Shown here piece by piece: positions 7,686 through 14,323 of a stretch of 14,323 bases of DNA. The stretch lies in NCBI GenBank assembly GCA_015067895.1, contig SVLP01000049.1, forward strand, positions 1 through 14,323. The letters run 5' to 3'. The notes beneath the pieces are model-generated. The model had not been told where the DNA came from. It did not search any database and saw only the letters and a list, made by a program, of their open reading frames with translations. The translations under genes and the position numbers were made by a program. The DNA comes from Oscillospiraceae bacterium. GTDB taxonomy: Bacteria; Bacillota_A; Clostridia; Oscillospirales; Oscillospiraceae. How positions within the stretch are numbered: position 1 is the first letter of the stretch; every line of letters starts with the position of its first letter.

Positions 7686-7692
7686 AAGGAGG
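7686..7692 (+). promoter_or_regulatory. Ribosome site that fixes a GTG start for the SWIM gene
   Basis: The full Shine-Dalgarno AAGGAGG directly abuts an ATG at 7693, leaving no spacer. The in-frame GTG at 7699 lies at the ideal spacing of six bases. The GTG is therefore the more likely start, and the ATG call that a gene finder would favour is two codons too long. Confidence 0.65.
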
Positions 7693-7698
7693 ATGCCT

Positions 7699-9312
7699 GT
7701 GGACTTACCCGAAACCTTACGCGTCGCTCTGGGTGCGGCGGACGACGCCTATTTGCAGGGCCTGAGCAATAAGGGAACCCTGAACCGGGCAAAGAAGGAT
7801 CTGGCGGGGCTGTCCCCCACGGCGGAAGCGGTTGGCGAGACCATCGTTGTGACCGTCGGCGGGGAGAAATGTACCATCACCGCGCCCCTGGGCGAGAGCA
7901 AATGCAGCTGTCCAAGCTCGGCTATGTGCCGCCATCGTCTTGCGGCGATGCTGTGGCTGCGGGATCAGGTGGGGGCGGAACCGGAGCAGAAGGCTCCGGA
8001 ATTCCCGTCATTGCTGGCCTATCCGACGGAAAAGCTGGCGAAGCAGCTGGGGGCCAGGCGGCTGGCGGGTATCCTCTTCCGACACAGAAGCGGCGGCTGC
8101 CCGAAGATCACGGAATCCTCGGTGGTCACAGTAGAGCTGACCTGGCTCCCGGCCACCGTACGGCTGCTGGAGCCGCTGGAGCACAGCACCTGCACCTGCA
8201 AAAGCAAAGCCCTTTGTCTGCACAAGGCCGAGGCGCTGCTTTCCTGGCAGCTGTCGAAGGGCATCGCAAAGGCCGAAGACCTGGAGCCCAAGATCACGGA
8301 AACGGGCCTTGACCCGGAGCGGGTGCGTGGCGTCTGTGGGGCCGTCTGTCAGATGCTGTCGGAGCAGCTGGTCACGGGCCTGAGCCGGATGCCGGATTCT
8401 GTCTGTGATACGGTGGAGCGGATGGCATCCTTAAGCCATACGGCGGGCCTGCCGAATCTGGAACGGGCACTGCGGAATCTGCATGGGGAATATGCCGCCT
8501 GCTTTGCCCGGTCTGCGACATTTCGGGAAAACGCGCTGCTGTCCCGGCTGAGTCATGCGTACCGGCTGGCTGCCGCGCTGGAAGCCGCTGACGGGGAGGC
8601 CATGCGTAACCTGGCCGGAGCCTTCCGGGAGGATTATGGGCGCTCCGCAGACCTGAAGCTGTACCTGCTGGGTCTGCGGGAGTACACGGGCCGCAGCGGC
8701 TACGCGGGTACGATCTATTATTTCATCGAGCGGGAGAACCAGGTATTTTACTGCTACCGGGATCTGCGGCCGACTTACTATGAAAGGGCTGTCCGGCGGG
8801 CGCCGTCGGTGAGTCCCTGGGGGCTGCCCTGTACCCTGAAACAGGCATGGAACTGCGCCATCGATCTTCAGAACCCCAAGGTCAACACCTCCGGCGGTCT
8901 GTCCGCCACCAGGGAGTGCAAAGCCACCCATCTGGGCCATCGGGAGCCCTGGGAGGTCGTTCCATCGGAGATGGTTGCGGAGGATTTTGAAACACTTCTG
9001 CCGGTCAGCTCCCCCAGAAATCGCGAACTGGAGCGGCTGGTGCTGATCCGGCCCGAAGGCTGGGAGCAGCAGGAATACGACACCGTGAACCAGCGGTACG
9101 CCATGCGGCTTCTGGATCAGGCGGGCCGGGACATCTGGCTGGAGGTGCGCTACGAACAGAAGGAGGCTCCCGTCATTCAGACGTTGGAAACGATGGCAAA
9201 GCAGCTGAAGCCGAGTGACCGGCCGGTCTTCTTCGGGGAGCTGTACCGGGATGGGGACAAGCTGAAATTCTACCCCATCGAATATTTCCTGAACTGGGAG
9301 GACAGGCCATGA
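7699..9312 (+). CDS. Twin SWIM zinc-finger protein, YehQ-like
   Basis: A 537-residue protein with two SWIM zinc fingers of form CxC-x5-CxH. The first has Cys69, Cys71, Cys77, His79 (CSCPSSAMCRH); the second has Cys165, Cys167, Cys173, His175 (CTCKSKALCLH). Each is preceded by a beta strand containing VVTV and followed by a helix with the pattern AxxL, so the two modules look like an internal duplication. SWIM fingers are known to bind DNA or proteins. The rest is helical (about 185-325), then a mixed domain rich in aromatic residues (about 330-537, for example YYFIERENQVFYCYRDLRP) of unknown role. The start is the GTG at 7699 (see the ribosome site). There is a 15-base gap after the VWA stop and a 4-base ATGA overlap with the next gene. 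The finger assignment is firm, the function unknown. Confidence 0.85.
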   Translation: MDLPETLRVALGAADDAYLQGLSNKGTLNRAKKDLAGLSPTAEAVGETIVVTVGGEKCTITAPLGESKCSCPSSAMCRHRLAAMLWLRDQVGAEPEQKAPEFPSLLAYPTEKLAKQLGARRLAGILFRHRSGGCPKITESSVVTVELTWLPATVRLLEPLEHSTCTCKSKALCLHKAEALLSWQLSKGIAKAEDLEPKITETGLDPERVRGVCGAVCQMLSEQLVTGLSRMPDSVCDTVERMASLSHTAGLPNLERALRNLHGEYAACFARSATFRENALLSRLSHAYRLAAALEAADGEAMRNLAGAFREDYGRSADLKLYLLGLREYTGRSGYAGTIYYFIERENQVFYCYRDLRPTYYERAVRRAPSVSPWGLPCTLKQAWNCAIDLQNPKVNTSGGLSATRECKATHLGHREPWEVVPSEMVAEDFETLLPVSSPRNRELERLVLIRPEGWEQQEYDTVNQRYAMRLLDQAGRDIWLEVRYEQKEAPVIQTLETMAKQLKPSDRPVFFGELYRDGDKLKFYPIEYFLNWEDRP

Positions 9313-9623
9313 GGGAGTTGCTGGACGATCTGGAGCAGGCCCTGACGGATCTGATGCAGACGGGATTCGCGACAGCGGGAGCTGGCGCGGTGAAGCGTTT
9401 TGGGGAGCTGTCCGACCGATGCGAGGGTACCGGACTTCACACCGGCGGGACTCTTTTCAAACAAATCGGGGAGGTTCTGAACCGGCGGCTCCACACCCTG
9501 GAAAAAACAGATCTGGAATTGACGGCGGCGGTCTGCCGCGCCGAATACTATATCACACTCTGCCGGGAGCGGCTGACCGAGGACGGCATCCGCGAAAGAT
9601 GGCAGGAGGGAGGAACAACATGA
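9309..9623 (+). CDS. Small helical protein of unknown function
   Basis: A 104-residue protein that I do not recognise. It is predicted helical throughout, with an acidic N-terminal amphipathic helix (LLDDLEQALTDLM, residues 4-16), a Gly/Thr-rich turn (39-48) and two charged helices (about 50-97) containing one Cys pair separated by nine residues (Cys75, Cys85). No signal or membrane segment is seen. It is supported as real by its position: the ATG overlaps the SWIM gene stop (ATGA), GGGAGG lies seven bases before it, and its own stop overlaps the start of the DUF4132 gene (ATGA). It may be an adaptor or small subunit of the complex formed by its neighbours; this is inference from context only. 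Confidence 0.75.
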   Translation: MRELLDDLEQALTDLMQTGFATAGAGAVKRFGELSDRCEGTGLHTGGTLFKQIGEVLNRRLHTLEKTDLELTAAVCRAEYYITLCRERLTEDGIRERWQEGGTT

Positions 9624-12600
9624 TTATCCGAGACGACCATAAGCTGGAAAAGCTGCTGAAGACCCTGAAATTCAGTCAGTGCAACGCAGACCTTGCAATG
9701 GAATATCTGACCGCCGAAGCGGAGAACGACGCGCTCCTGGAGCGGGCGGAGCCCCAGAACTTCCGGAAGCTGAACCCCGGTGAGTGTGCTTCGGCCTGGG
9801 ATCACCAGGACTGGGTGCGCAGACATGACCGGGAGAAGCTGGGCAGATATCTGAAGCTCTTCTTTGCCATCGGCAAGAGCACCGCCGTAACCCTCTGGCG
9901 TCCCTACCACCGCGGCAACATCCATAAGGAGCAGCAGATGGATTGGCTTCTGTCTGTCCTGCCCAAAGCCGCCGTCGCCGCCATGGAGGCCGACCGTCTG
10001 GCCTGGGATCGGCGCAACAGCGAGGAGATCGGCTGGCTCCACCAGCTGGCTCTGACGGAGCCGGAGGTGCTGGAGGAGGCACAGAAGCTCAATGGCACCC
10101 CCAGCGACAACATGAAGGTTGCCCTGGCGGGCATCCTCCTCTGTCAGGCCTCCGATCCGGAGCTGATCCGGCGGCAGGGTGACATTTTGCTGGAGAACAA
10201 CGTGGATACCCTGGATGCCGTGGCCGGTTGGCTGGATGATAAGCAGCTTCTGGTTCTGCGCCAGTATATGCGCGCCGGTGTCTGGACACCCCTGATGCCC
10301 GGCGGACTGCCCAACCCCTCCGCTGCCGATGCCCTCCAGACCCGCAACTCCGACGACTATCTGACGGGCCTTCTGGGCCACGCCAGCTTCCAGGCCATGG
10401 GCGTGGACACCCGCGCCCGCTGCGCATTGCAGATATATCTGCGGCTGAACCCCCAGGCGGTGCTGAATTCCATCACCCATCTGGGGAGCCTGAGCCATTT
10501 CCTGAACCATTTCGACGATCTGCTGGAGAACCTTCCCGGCGGCGCGGCTACTATGCTCCTGTTCCTGGCCCATGGCCGCTACTGGATCGACGACGACACC
10601 AAGCGGATGCTGATGCACCGCTGTGTCAGCGGCCTGGCTGAGGCTCTTCAGGTCGCAAATCCCAATCAGTATCTGGGCATCACCCAGCTGCTCCCCGCCG
10701 CAGCCAAATTCCTGGGCGACGAGAAGCAGCGGATCATTTCCATTTTGCAGCGTTATGCAAGCGCAGGACAGCAGGAGATGGCCGATTTCCTGCTGGGCAG
10801 CGGCAGTCTGAAGGACAGCCGGAAGGAGCTGTCCGCCGTGTCTGTTGGCTGGTGTAACCCTACTCAGGCATCCGGCATGATGGTGCTTTACCGGATGGAT
10901 CACGGCTGGGATGATTTTATGTGCCGCTGTGCGGTGGTGATGGGCTTCCCATTCGAGGGGCAAGGCATGGGCAATATCCTCTCGGATATGAACCAGGAGC
11001 AGGCAGGCAAGCTGGCTGCGGCTGTCAATTATTACTTCGCAACCAACTTCGACCCGGAGCAGCTCCAGCAGTTGGCAGATGCTCTGACCGAGCGGGGACT
11101 TCCTCTGTCGGATGTGATGACCATTGCCGGAATCCTCCATGACAATACCTATAATGCCAAGGAACAGAAGCAGATCCAGGCAAGTGTGTACATGGCCGCG
11201 GCGAAGCCGGAATTCATCAGCGACCTCTGTGATGCTGCGAAGACGGGCTCCGTGTTCGCCCGCCAGACCGCCATCAATGCCCTGTACAACCTGGCTCCCG
11301 ACCATCCCGAAGCCAAGACCGGTGTCCTGGCCGCTGCGGGCGACAGCTCCAAGCAGATCAAGGAAGCCCTCGTGACCCTGTACGCGGGCCGTCCCGAATG
11401 GGTGGAGGATTACAGAAAGCTCCTCACCGCCAAGAAGGCCGCCGAGCGGCTCCTTGCTGTGGAGGTGCTGGCAAGGCTGAACGAGCGGGAAGCCCTGGAA
11501 GCCGCTCTTGCCAATGAGAAAAACGCCAAGGTGGCCGATGCCATCCGCTCCAAGCTGGGCGCGGAGGCTCCCGCCGCCGTGGGCAGTGCCGAGGACGTTG
11601 CCGCCAATCTGGTCAAGGGCAACAAGGTCAAGAAGCTGAACTGGCTGATCGAGCAGCCCCTGCCCAGGCTCCGCAAAAAGGACGGCACCGATGCCGACGA
11701 GAATGTCCGAAACGCCATCCTCCTGAGCTATTGTGAGCTGGGCCGGGTGGGCCACAGCGACACCGCCGCAGAGCTGGCGGCGGAGCTGGACGAGAATGAT
11801 CTGCGCGATCTGGCCTGTGAGGTCTACGAGCACTGGTTCGCTGCCGGTGCCCAGGCCAAGCACAAGTGGGTGCTGTCCTTCGCGGCAGTCTTCGGCGGCG
11901 CGGCCATGACTCCCAGACTGCAAAAGGCCATCAACGACTGGCCCAACCACCAGCGCGGTGCCATCGCCTGCGATGCGGTCATGGCCCTAGCTCTGAGCAC
12001 CGACCCGGCGGCCATCGTCATCGTCGATGCCATCAGCCGCAAGTTCAAATTCCGCCAGGTCAAGCAGGCCGCCGCACAGGCGCTCGACAACGCAGCGAAG
12101 GAGCTGGGCATCACCGCCGAGGAACTGGCCGATCGGATCGTCCCCGACCTGGGCTTCGGCAAGGACGGCAAGCGGATTTTTGATTACGGCAAGCGCAGCT
12201 TCACCGTCCGTCTGACCCCCACCCTGGAGCTGGAGATCACCAATGACGCGGGCAAGGCCGTCAAGAATCTGCCCGCCCCCGGCAAGACTGACGATGCACA
12301 GGCGGCGGAGGCCTACGAGGCCTTCAAGACCATGAAAAAGCAGATCAAGACCACCGTCACCGCCCAGCGGGCCCGGCTGGAGTCCGCCCTGTCCGTCCTG
12401 CGCTGCTGGGACACCGAGCGGTGGGAAGCCCTGTTTGTCGGAAATCCCATCATGCACCAGTTCGCCATGAGCCTGATCTGGGGCGTGTATGAGGATGGAA
12501 AGCTCACCGACACCTTCCGCTATATGGAGGACGGCAGCTTCAACACCGTGGACGAGGAGGAGTACGAGCTCCCCGAAAACGCGAAGATCGGCCTTGTCCA

Positions 12601-13126
12601 TCCCGTGGAGCTGGATGAGGAGACCCTGGAGGGCTGGAAGCAGCAGCTGGAGGACTACGAGATCGTCCAGTCCATCGACCAGCTCGCCCGTCCGGTCTAC
12701 ACCCTGGAGCAGGACAAGGCAGGACAGAAGGCACTGGAGGACTTCGGCGGTAAAATGCTCAACGGCCTGTCCCTCTCCGGTAAGCTCCTGGGTCTGGGCT
12801 GGTACCGGGGAAGCGTGGTGGACGGCGGTATGTTCTACAGCTTCTACCGGGAGGATGCCACCCTGGGCATCGGCGTGGAGCTGCGATTCTCCGGCTCCCC
12901 CGTGGGCTACGACGACGGCGGCGATGTGACCGTTTACGACGCGGTCTTCTATCGCGGCACCATCAACCGGGGCAGCTATGTTTATGACGAGATCAAGGAA
13001 GAGAATCAGATCCCTCTGGGTGAGGTTCCCGTCCGCTATTACAGCGAGATCGTCCACCATCTGACCAGGGCCACAGCCTCCTCCACCCAGACGGAGGAGG
13101 GCTGGAGATCGGAGCGTAAAGACTGA
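9620..13126 (+). CDS. DUF4132 (MolR/YehI-like) giant HEAT-like protein
   Basis: A 1168-residue protein, the largest in the operon. The C-terminal part (about 870-1150) matches my knowledge of DUF4132: a helical stretch with QRARLESALSVLRCW, then RWEALFVGNPIMHQFA, IGLVHPVEL near 990 and DYEIVQSIDQLARPVY near 1011. Residues about 200-850 are alpha-helical, with HEAT-like pairs clearest at about 537-650 (for example QTAINALYNLAPDHPEAKTG) and 720-830, which suggests a solenoid scaffold. No WGR domain, signal or membrane segment is seen at the N-terminus. The E. coli DUF4132 proteins are the MolR/YehI group, also of unknown function. The start at 9620 has GGAGGGAGG upstream and ATGA overlap with the small gene; an open frame continuing up to 9419 runs inside the previous genes and is rejected. 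Its stop overlaps the next ATG by one base. Confidence 0.88.
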   Translation: MIIRDDHKLEKLLKTLKFSQCNADLAMEYLTAEAENDALLERAEPQNFRKLNPGECASAWDHQDWVRRHDREKLGRYLKLFFAIGKSTAVTLWRPYHRGNIHKEQQMDWLLSVLPKAAVAAMEADRLAWDRRNSEEIGWLHQLALTEPEVLEEAQKLNGTPSDNMKVALAGILLCQASDPELIRRQGDILLENNVDTLDAVAGWLDDKQLLVLRQYMRAGVWTPLMPGGLPNPSAADALQTRNSDDYLTGLLGHASFQAMGVDTRARCALQIYLRLNPQAVLNSITHLGSLSHFLNHFDDLLENLPGGAATMLLFLAHGRYWIDDDTKRMLMHRCVSGLAEALQVANPNQYLGITQLLPAAAKFLGDEKQRIISILQRYASAGQQEMADFLLGSGSLKDSRKELSAVSVGWCNPTQASGMMVLYRMDHGWDDFMCRCAVVMGFPFEGQGMGNILSDMNQEQAGKLAAAVNYYFATNFDPEQLQQLADALTERGLPLSDVMTIAGILHDNTYNAKEQKQIQASVYMAAAKPEFISDLCDAAKTGSVFARQTAINALYNLAPDHPEAKTGVLAAAGDSSKQIKEALVTLYAGRPEWVEDYRKLLTAKKAAERLLAVEVLARLNEREALEAALANEKNAKVADAIRSKLGAEAPAAVGSAEDVAANLVKGNKVKKLNWLIEQPLPRLRKKDGTDADENVRNAILLSYCELGRVGHSDTAAELAAELDENDLRDLACEVYEHWFAAGAQAKHKWVLSFAAVFGGAAMTPRLQKAINDWPNHQRGAIACDAVMALALSTDPAAIVIVDAISRKFKFRQVKQAAAQALDNAAKELGITAEELADRIVPDLGFGKDGKRIFDYGKRSFTVRLTPTLELEITNDAGKAVKNLPAPGKTDDAQAAEAYEAFKTMKKQIKTTVTAQRARLESALSVLRCWDTERWEALFVGNPIMHQFAMSLIWGVYEDGKLTDTFRYMEDGSFNTVDEEEYELPENAKIGLVHPVELDEETLEGWKQQLEDYEIVQSIDQLARPVYTLEQDKAGQKALEDFGGKMLNGLSLSGKLLGLGWYRGSVVDGGMFYSFYREDATLGIGVELRFSGSPVGYDDGGDVTVYDAVFYRGTINRGSYVYDEIKEENQIPLGEVPVRYYSEIVHHLTRATASSTQTEEGWRSERKD

Positions 13127-14139
13127 TGGAGAGTTTCGTGGAAAAAATGGCCCGCAAGGCGCTGGAGGAGCCCAAATTCCAGCAGAGCTGGCGTGTCCAC
13201 ATGGCCGCCTTCGGCCCGGTGCTGGAGGGCTGCTTCCGGGAGGATGACCAGGCCCGCATCCACCTCTGCGCGGCTCTGAACCACATCAGCCGCCGGGAGT
13301 GCGCCAGAGGCATGGGCAAGCTCCAGCTGGTGGAGCCCCGGTGCAGGACGGAGGCCGACCGGGCGGCGGTGGCCTTCTTCCGGGGGGTGTGCCACCAGAT
13401 GGCGGGAGACGAAGGGCGGATGGCGATCTGCTATCGGGAAGCCATCGACCGGGGACTGAAATTCTACATGCCCTATATGAAGCTGGCAAAGCTCTGGCAG
13501 ACCGCCTGCATGTATGACCGGGCGGCGCAGTACTACCGGGGAGCCATCTCCTGCTATGATGGCTCAGGCCTTGGGGAAGGGGAGAAGCTGATCCTCGGCT
13601 CTGCCTACACGGGGCTTGCCACCTGCCTGACCTTGATGCACCGCTATGACGAGGCCGAACGGACGCTGGAGGCCTCCCGCACGGTCTGTCCGGACGGCCC
13701 CGGCCGATCCGCCGTGGAGGCGGTGCTCCATGCGGCCCTTGGCCGGGAAGACCGGGCGAAGGCCGCACTGGATGTGCTGCTGACCCACGCACCCCAGGTC
13801 TATGCCGATACCCGGGCCACCGTTCGTGCCATCCTGGAGGGGAAGGATCCCATCTTCTGCCCCATGGAGCCTGACCGGGCCCGGCTGCGAGACTTCTGGG
13901 ACTGGTTCCGGGAGCAGGAGCAGAGCATGACCGAGGAAAAACTGGCACAGCGATACAACAGCCTGTTCCCCCAGGCGGAGGGTGCCCTCCAGGTAAGGCT
14001 CACTGAGGATCGGATCGTGTTTCCGGATCACTATTTCGCGGCCCTGACCCGGCTGTGTGAGGAACTGATTGCCGCCTGTCCTCCGGAGATTGCCGGACGT
14101 CGGCAATTCGAGCTCGTCCGCTATCTTTCCAAAGAATGA
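13126..14139 (+). CDS. TPR-like repeat protein, last gene of operon
   Basis: A 337-residue protein with TPR-like helical pairs at about residues 78-110, 112-145, 157-190 and 194-225. They are seen as repeated small-residue/aromatic patterns such as AICYREAIDRG, AAQYYRGAISCY and DEAERTLEASR. TPR solenoids mediate protein-protein contacts. The C-terminal segment (about 250-337) is different, with an Asp/Arg-rich helix and the sequence RIVFPDHYFAALTRLCEEL, and is not recognised. The ATG at 13126 shares its A with the TGA of the DUF4132 gene (TGATG), a re-initiation overlap; the ribosome site GGAG at 13111 is rather far (11 bases), which suits coupled translation. Its stop lies in the stem of the operon terminator. 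It is likely a scaffold or adaptor of the same system. Confidence 0.82.
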   Translation: MESFVEKMARKALEEPKFQQSWRVHMAAFGPVLEGCFREDDQARIHLCAALNHISRRECARGMGKLQLVEPRCRTEADRAAVAFFRGVCHQMAGDEGRMAICYREAIDRGLKFYMPYMKLAKLWQTACMYDRAAQYYRGAISCYDGSGLGEGEKLILGSAYTGLATCLTLMHRYDEAERTLEASRTVCPDGPGRSAVEAVLHAALGREDRAKAALDVLLTHAPQVYADTRATVRAILEGKDPIFCPMEPDRARLRDFWDWFREQEQSMTEEKLAQRYNSLFPQAEGALQVRLTEDRIVFPDHYFAALTRLCEELIAACPPEIAGRRQFELVRYLSKE

Positions 14140-14172
14140 AACAAACGCCGGGATCTTCCCGGCGTTTGTTTC
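14138..14172 (+). terminator. Intrinsic terminator of the seven-gene operon
   Basis: A perfect 16-bp stem (14138-14153 with 14157-14172) with a 3-base loop TCT and a GC-rich core (CGCCGGGA). The stem starts inside the TGA stop of the TPR gene. The T-rich 3' arm (GTTTGTTTC) serves as the T-tract. The symmetric A/T flanks mean it could also stop transcription coming from the right. Confidence 0.85.
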
Positions 14173-14197
14173 AGCTTGTCAAAGAACTATCCAAATG

Positions 14198-14237
14198 CCC
14201 CCGTTTCGTGTATACTAGACGAAACGGGGGTGTTTTT
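14198..14237 (+). terminator. Hairpin with T-run directly before the transposase start
   Basis: A perfect 12-bp stem (14198-14209 with 14219-14230; CCCCCGTTTCGT and its complement), a 9-base loop, then TGTTTTT and at once the transposase ATG. It has all the parts of an intrinsic terminator and would block read-through from the neighbouring operon into the transposase gene. The G-rich 3' arm also carries the only ribosome-site-like bases for that gene, so the hairpin would hide them in long transcripts. The loop holds TATACT, a -10-like hexamer with no good -35. Confidence 0.6.
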
Positions 14238-14323
14238 ATGGAAGCATGGAAAAACAACGCACGGCGGGAGCCGGTAATCATAGACTTGGATACGCTGGTG
14301 CCCAAGGATCATCTGCTCCGCAA
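14238..14323 (+). mobile_element. 5' end of an IS1182-like transposase gene, cut by window edge
   Basis: The ATG at 14238 opens a frame of 28 codons to the window edge. The product ends in IDLDTLVPKDHLLR, and the LVPxDHLLR motif is typical of the N-terminus of IS1182-family transposases (DUF772-type domain), which cut and paste the element. The catalytic DDE part lies outside the window, so completeness cannot be judged. The left end of the element should lie between the operon terminator (14172) and 14237; its terminal repeat cannot be defined from one end. There is no strong ribosome site. Confidence 0.7.

Noticed and set aside
9419..9619. N-terminal extension of the DUF4132 frame by 67 codons
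   Set aside because: It overlaps the small 104-residue gene, reads as low-complexity Arg/Gly/Pro, and the ATG at 9620 has a strong ribosome site.
9548..11950. 800-codon minus-strand open frame opposite the DUF4132 gene
   Set aside because: Its length comes from GC-rich codons on the other strand; the plus-strand frame shows the coherent HEAT-like and DUF4132 pattern, a ribosome site and coupled junctions.
11987..13060. 357-codon minus-strand open frame opposite the DUF4132 core
   Set aside because: Same antisense shadow effect; the plus strand here encodes the recognisable DUF4132 C-terminus.
14176..14216. Transposase promoter from TTGTCA (14176) and TATACT (14211)
   Set aside because: The spacing of 29 bases is far too long for a sigma-70 promoter, and no better -35 lies at 17 bases.

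Overview
The window looks like a GC-rich Clostridia chromosome, most likely a gut Oscillospirales/Ruminococcaceae-type bacterium. This is inferred from Gram-positive style AGGAGG ribosome sites, the codon use, and the mix of TldD/TldE with an IS1182-like transposase. No marker gene fixes the species. The layout has four parts: (1) a 304-base left intergenic region with a terminator-like hairpin, a 107-base imperfect palindrome of the MITE/REP kind and a 13-base inverted repeat; (2) a minus-strand tldD-tldE operon (305-2979) for a two-subunit metalloprotease; (3) a plus-strand run of seven tightly packed genes (3124-14139); (4) the first 28 codons of a transposase cut off by the right edge.

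The two operons leave a 144-base divergent intergenic region. It carries a perfect consensus sigma-70 promoter for tldD (TTGACA, 17 bases, TATAAT) and a good promoter for the seven-gene operon (TTTACA, 16 bases, TACAAT). The two -35 boxes are only 22 bases apart. The long operon ends in a 16-bp perfect hairpin that overlaps its last stop codon.

The seven genes encode, in order: a MoxR/YehL-like AAA+ ATPase; a DUF5682 (YehM-like) protein whose N-terminus resembles the Tiki/TraB/EreA-type hydrolase fold; a VWA/MIDAS protein (YehP/CoxE-like); a protein with two SWIM zinc fingers (YehQ-like); a 104-residue helical protein I do not recognise; a 1168-residue HEAT-like protein ending in DUF4132 (MolR/YehI-like); and a TPR-like protein. 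Five of the six junctions overlap (40, 14, 4, 4 and 1 bases) and the sixth is a gap of only 15 bases. That implies one transcript, translational coupling and probably a shared complex.

From memory, the same protein families sit together in the functionally uncharacterised yeh region of Escherichia coli (yehI, yehL, yehM, yehP, yehQ). The inferred working model is a MoxR ATPase plus VWA adaptor that remodels or activates partners, a possible metal-dependent hydrolase effector, nucleic-acid or protein binding through the twin SWIM fingers, and large solenoid scaffolds (DUF4132, TPR). This operon is the best candidate here for an undescribed system.
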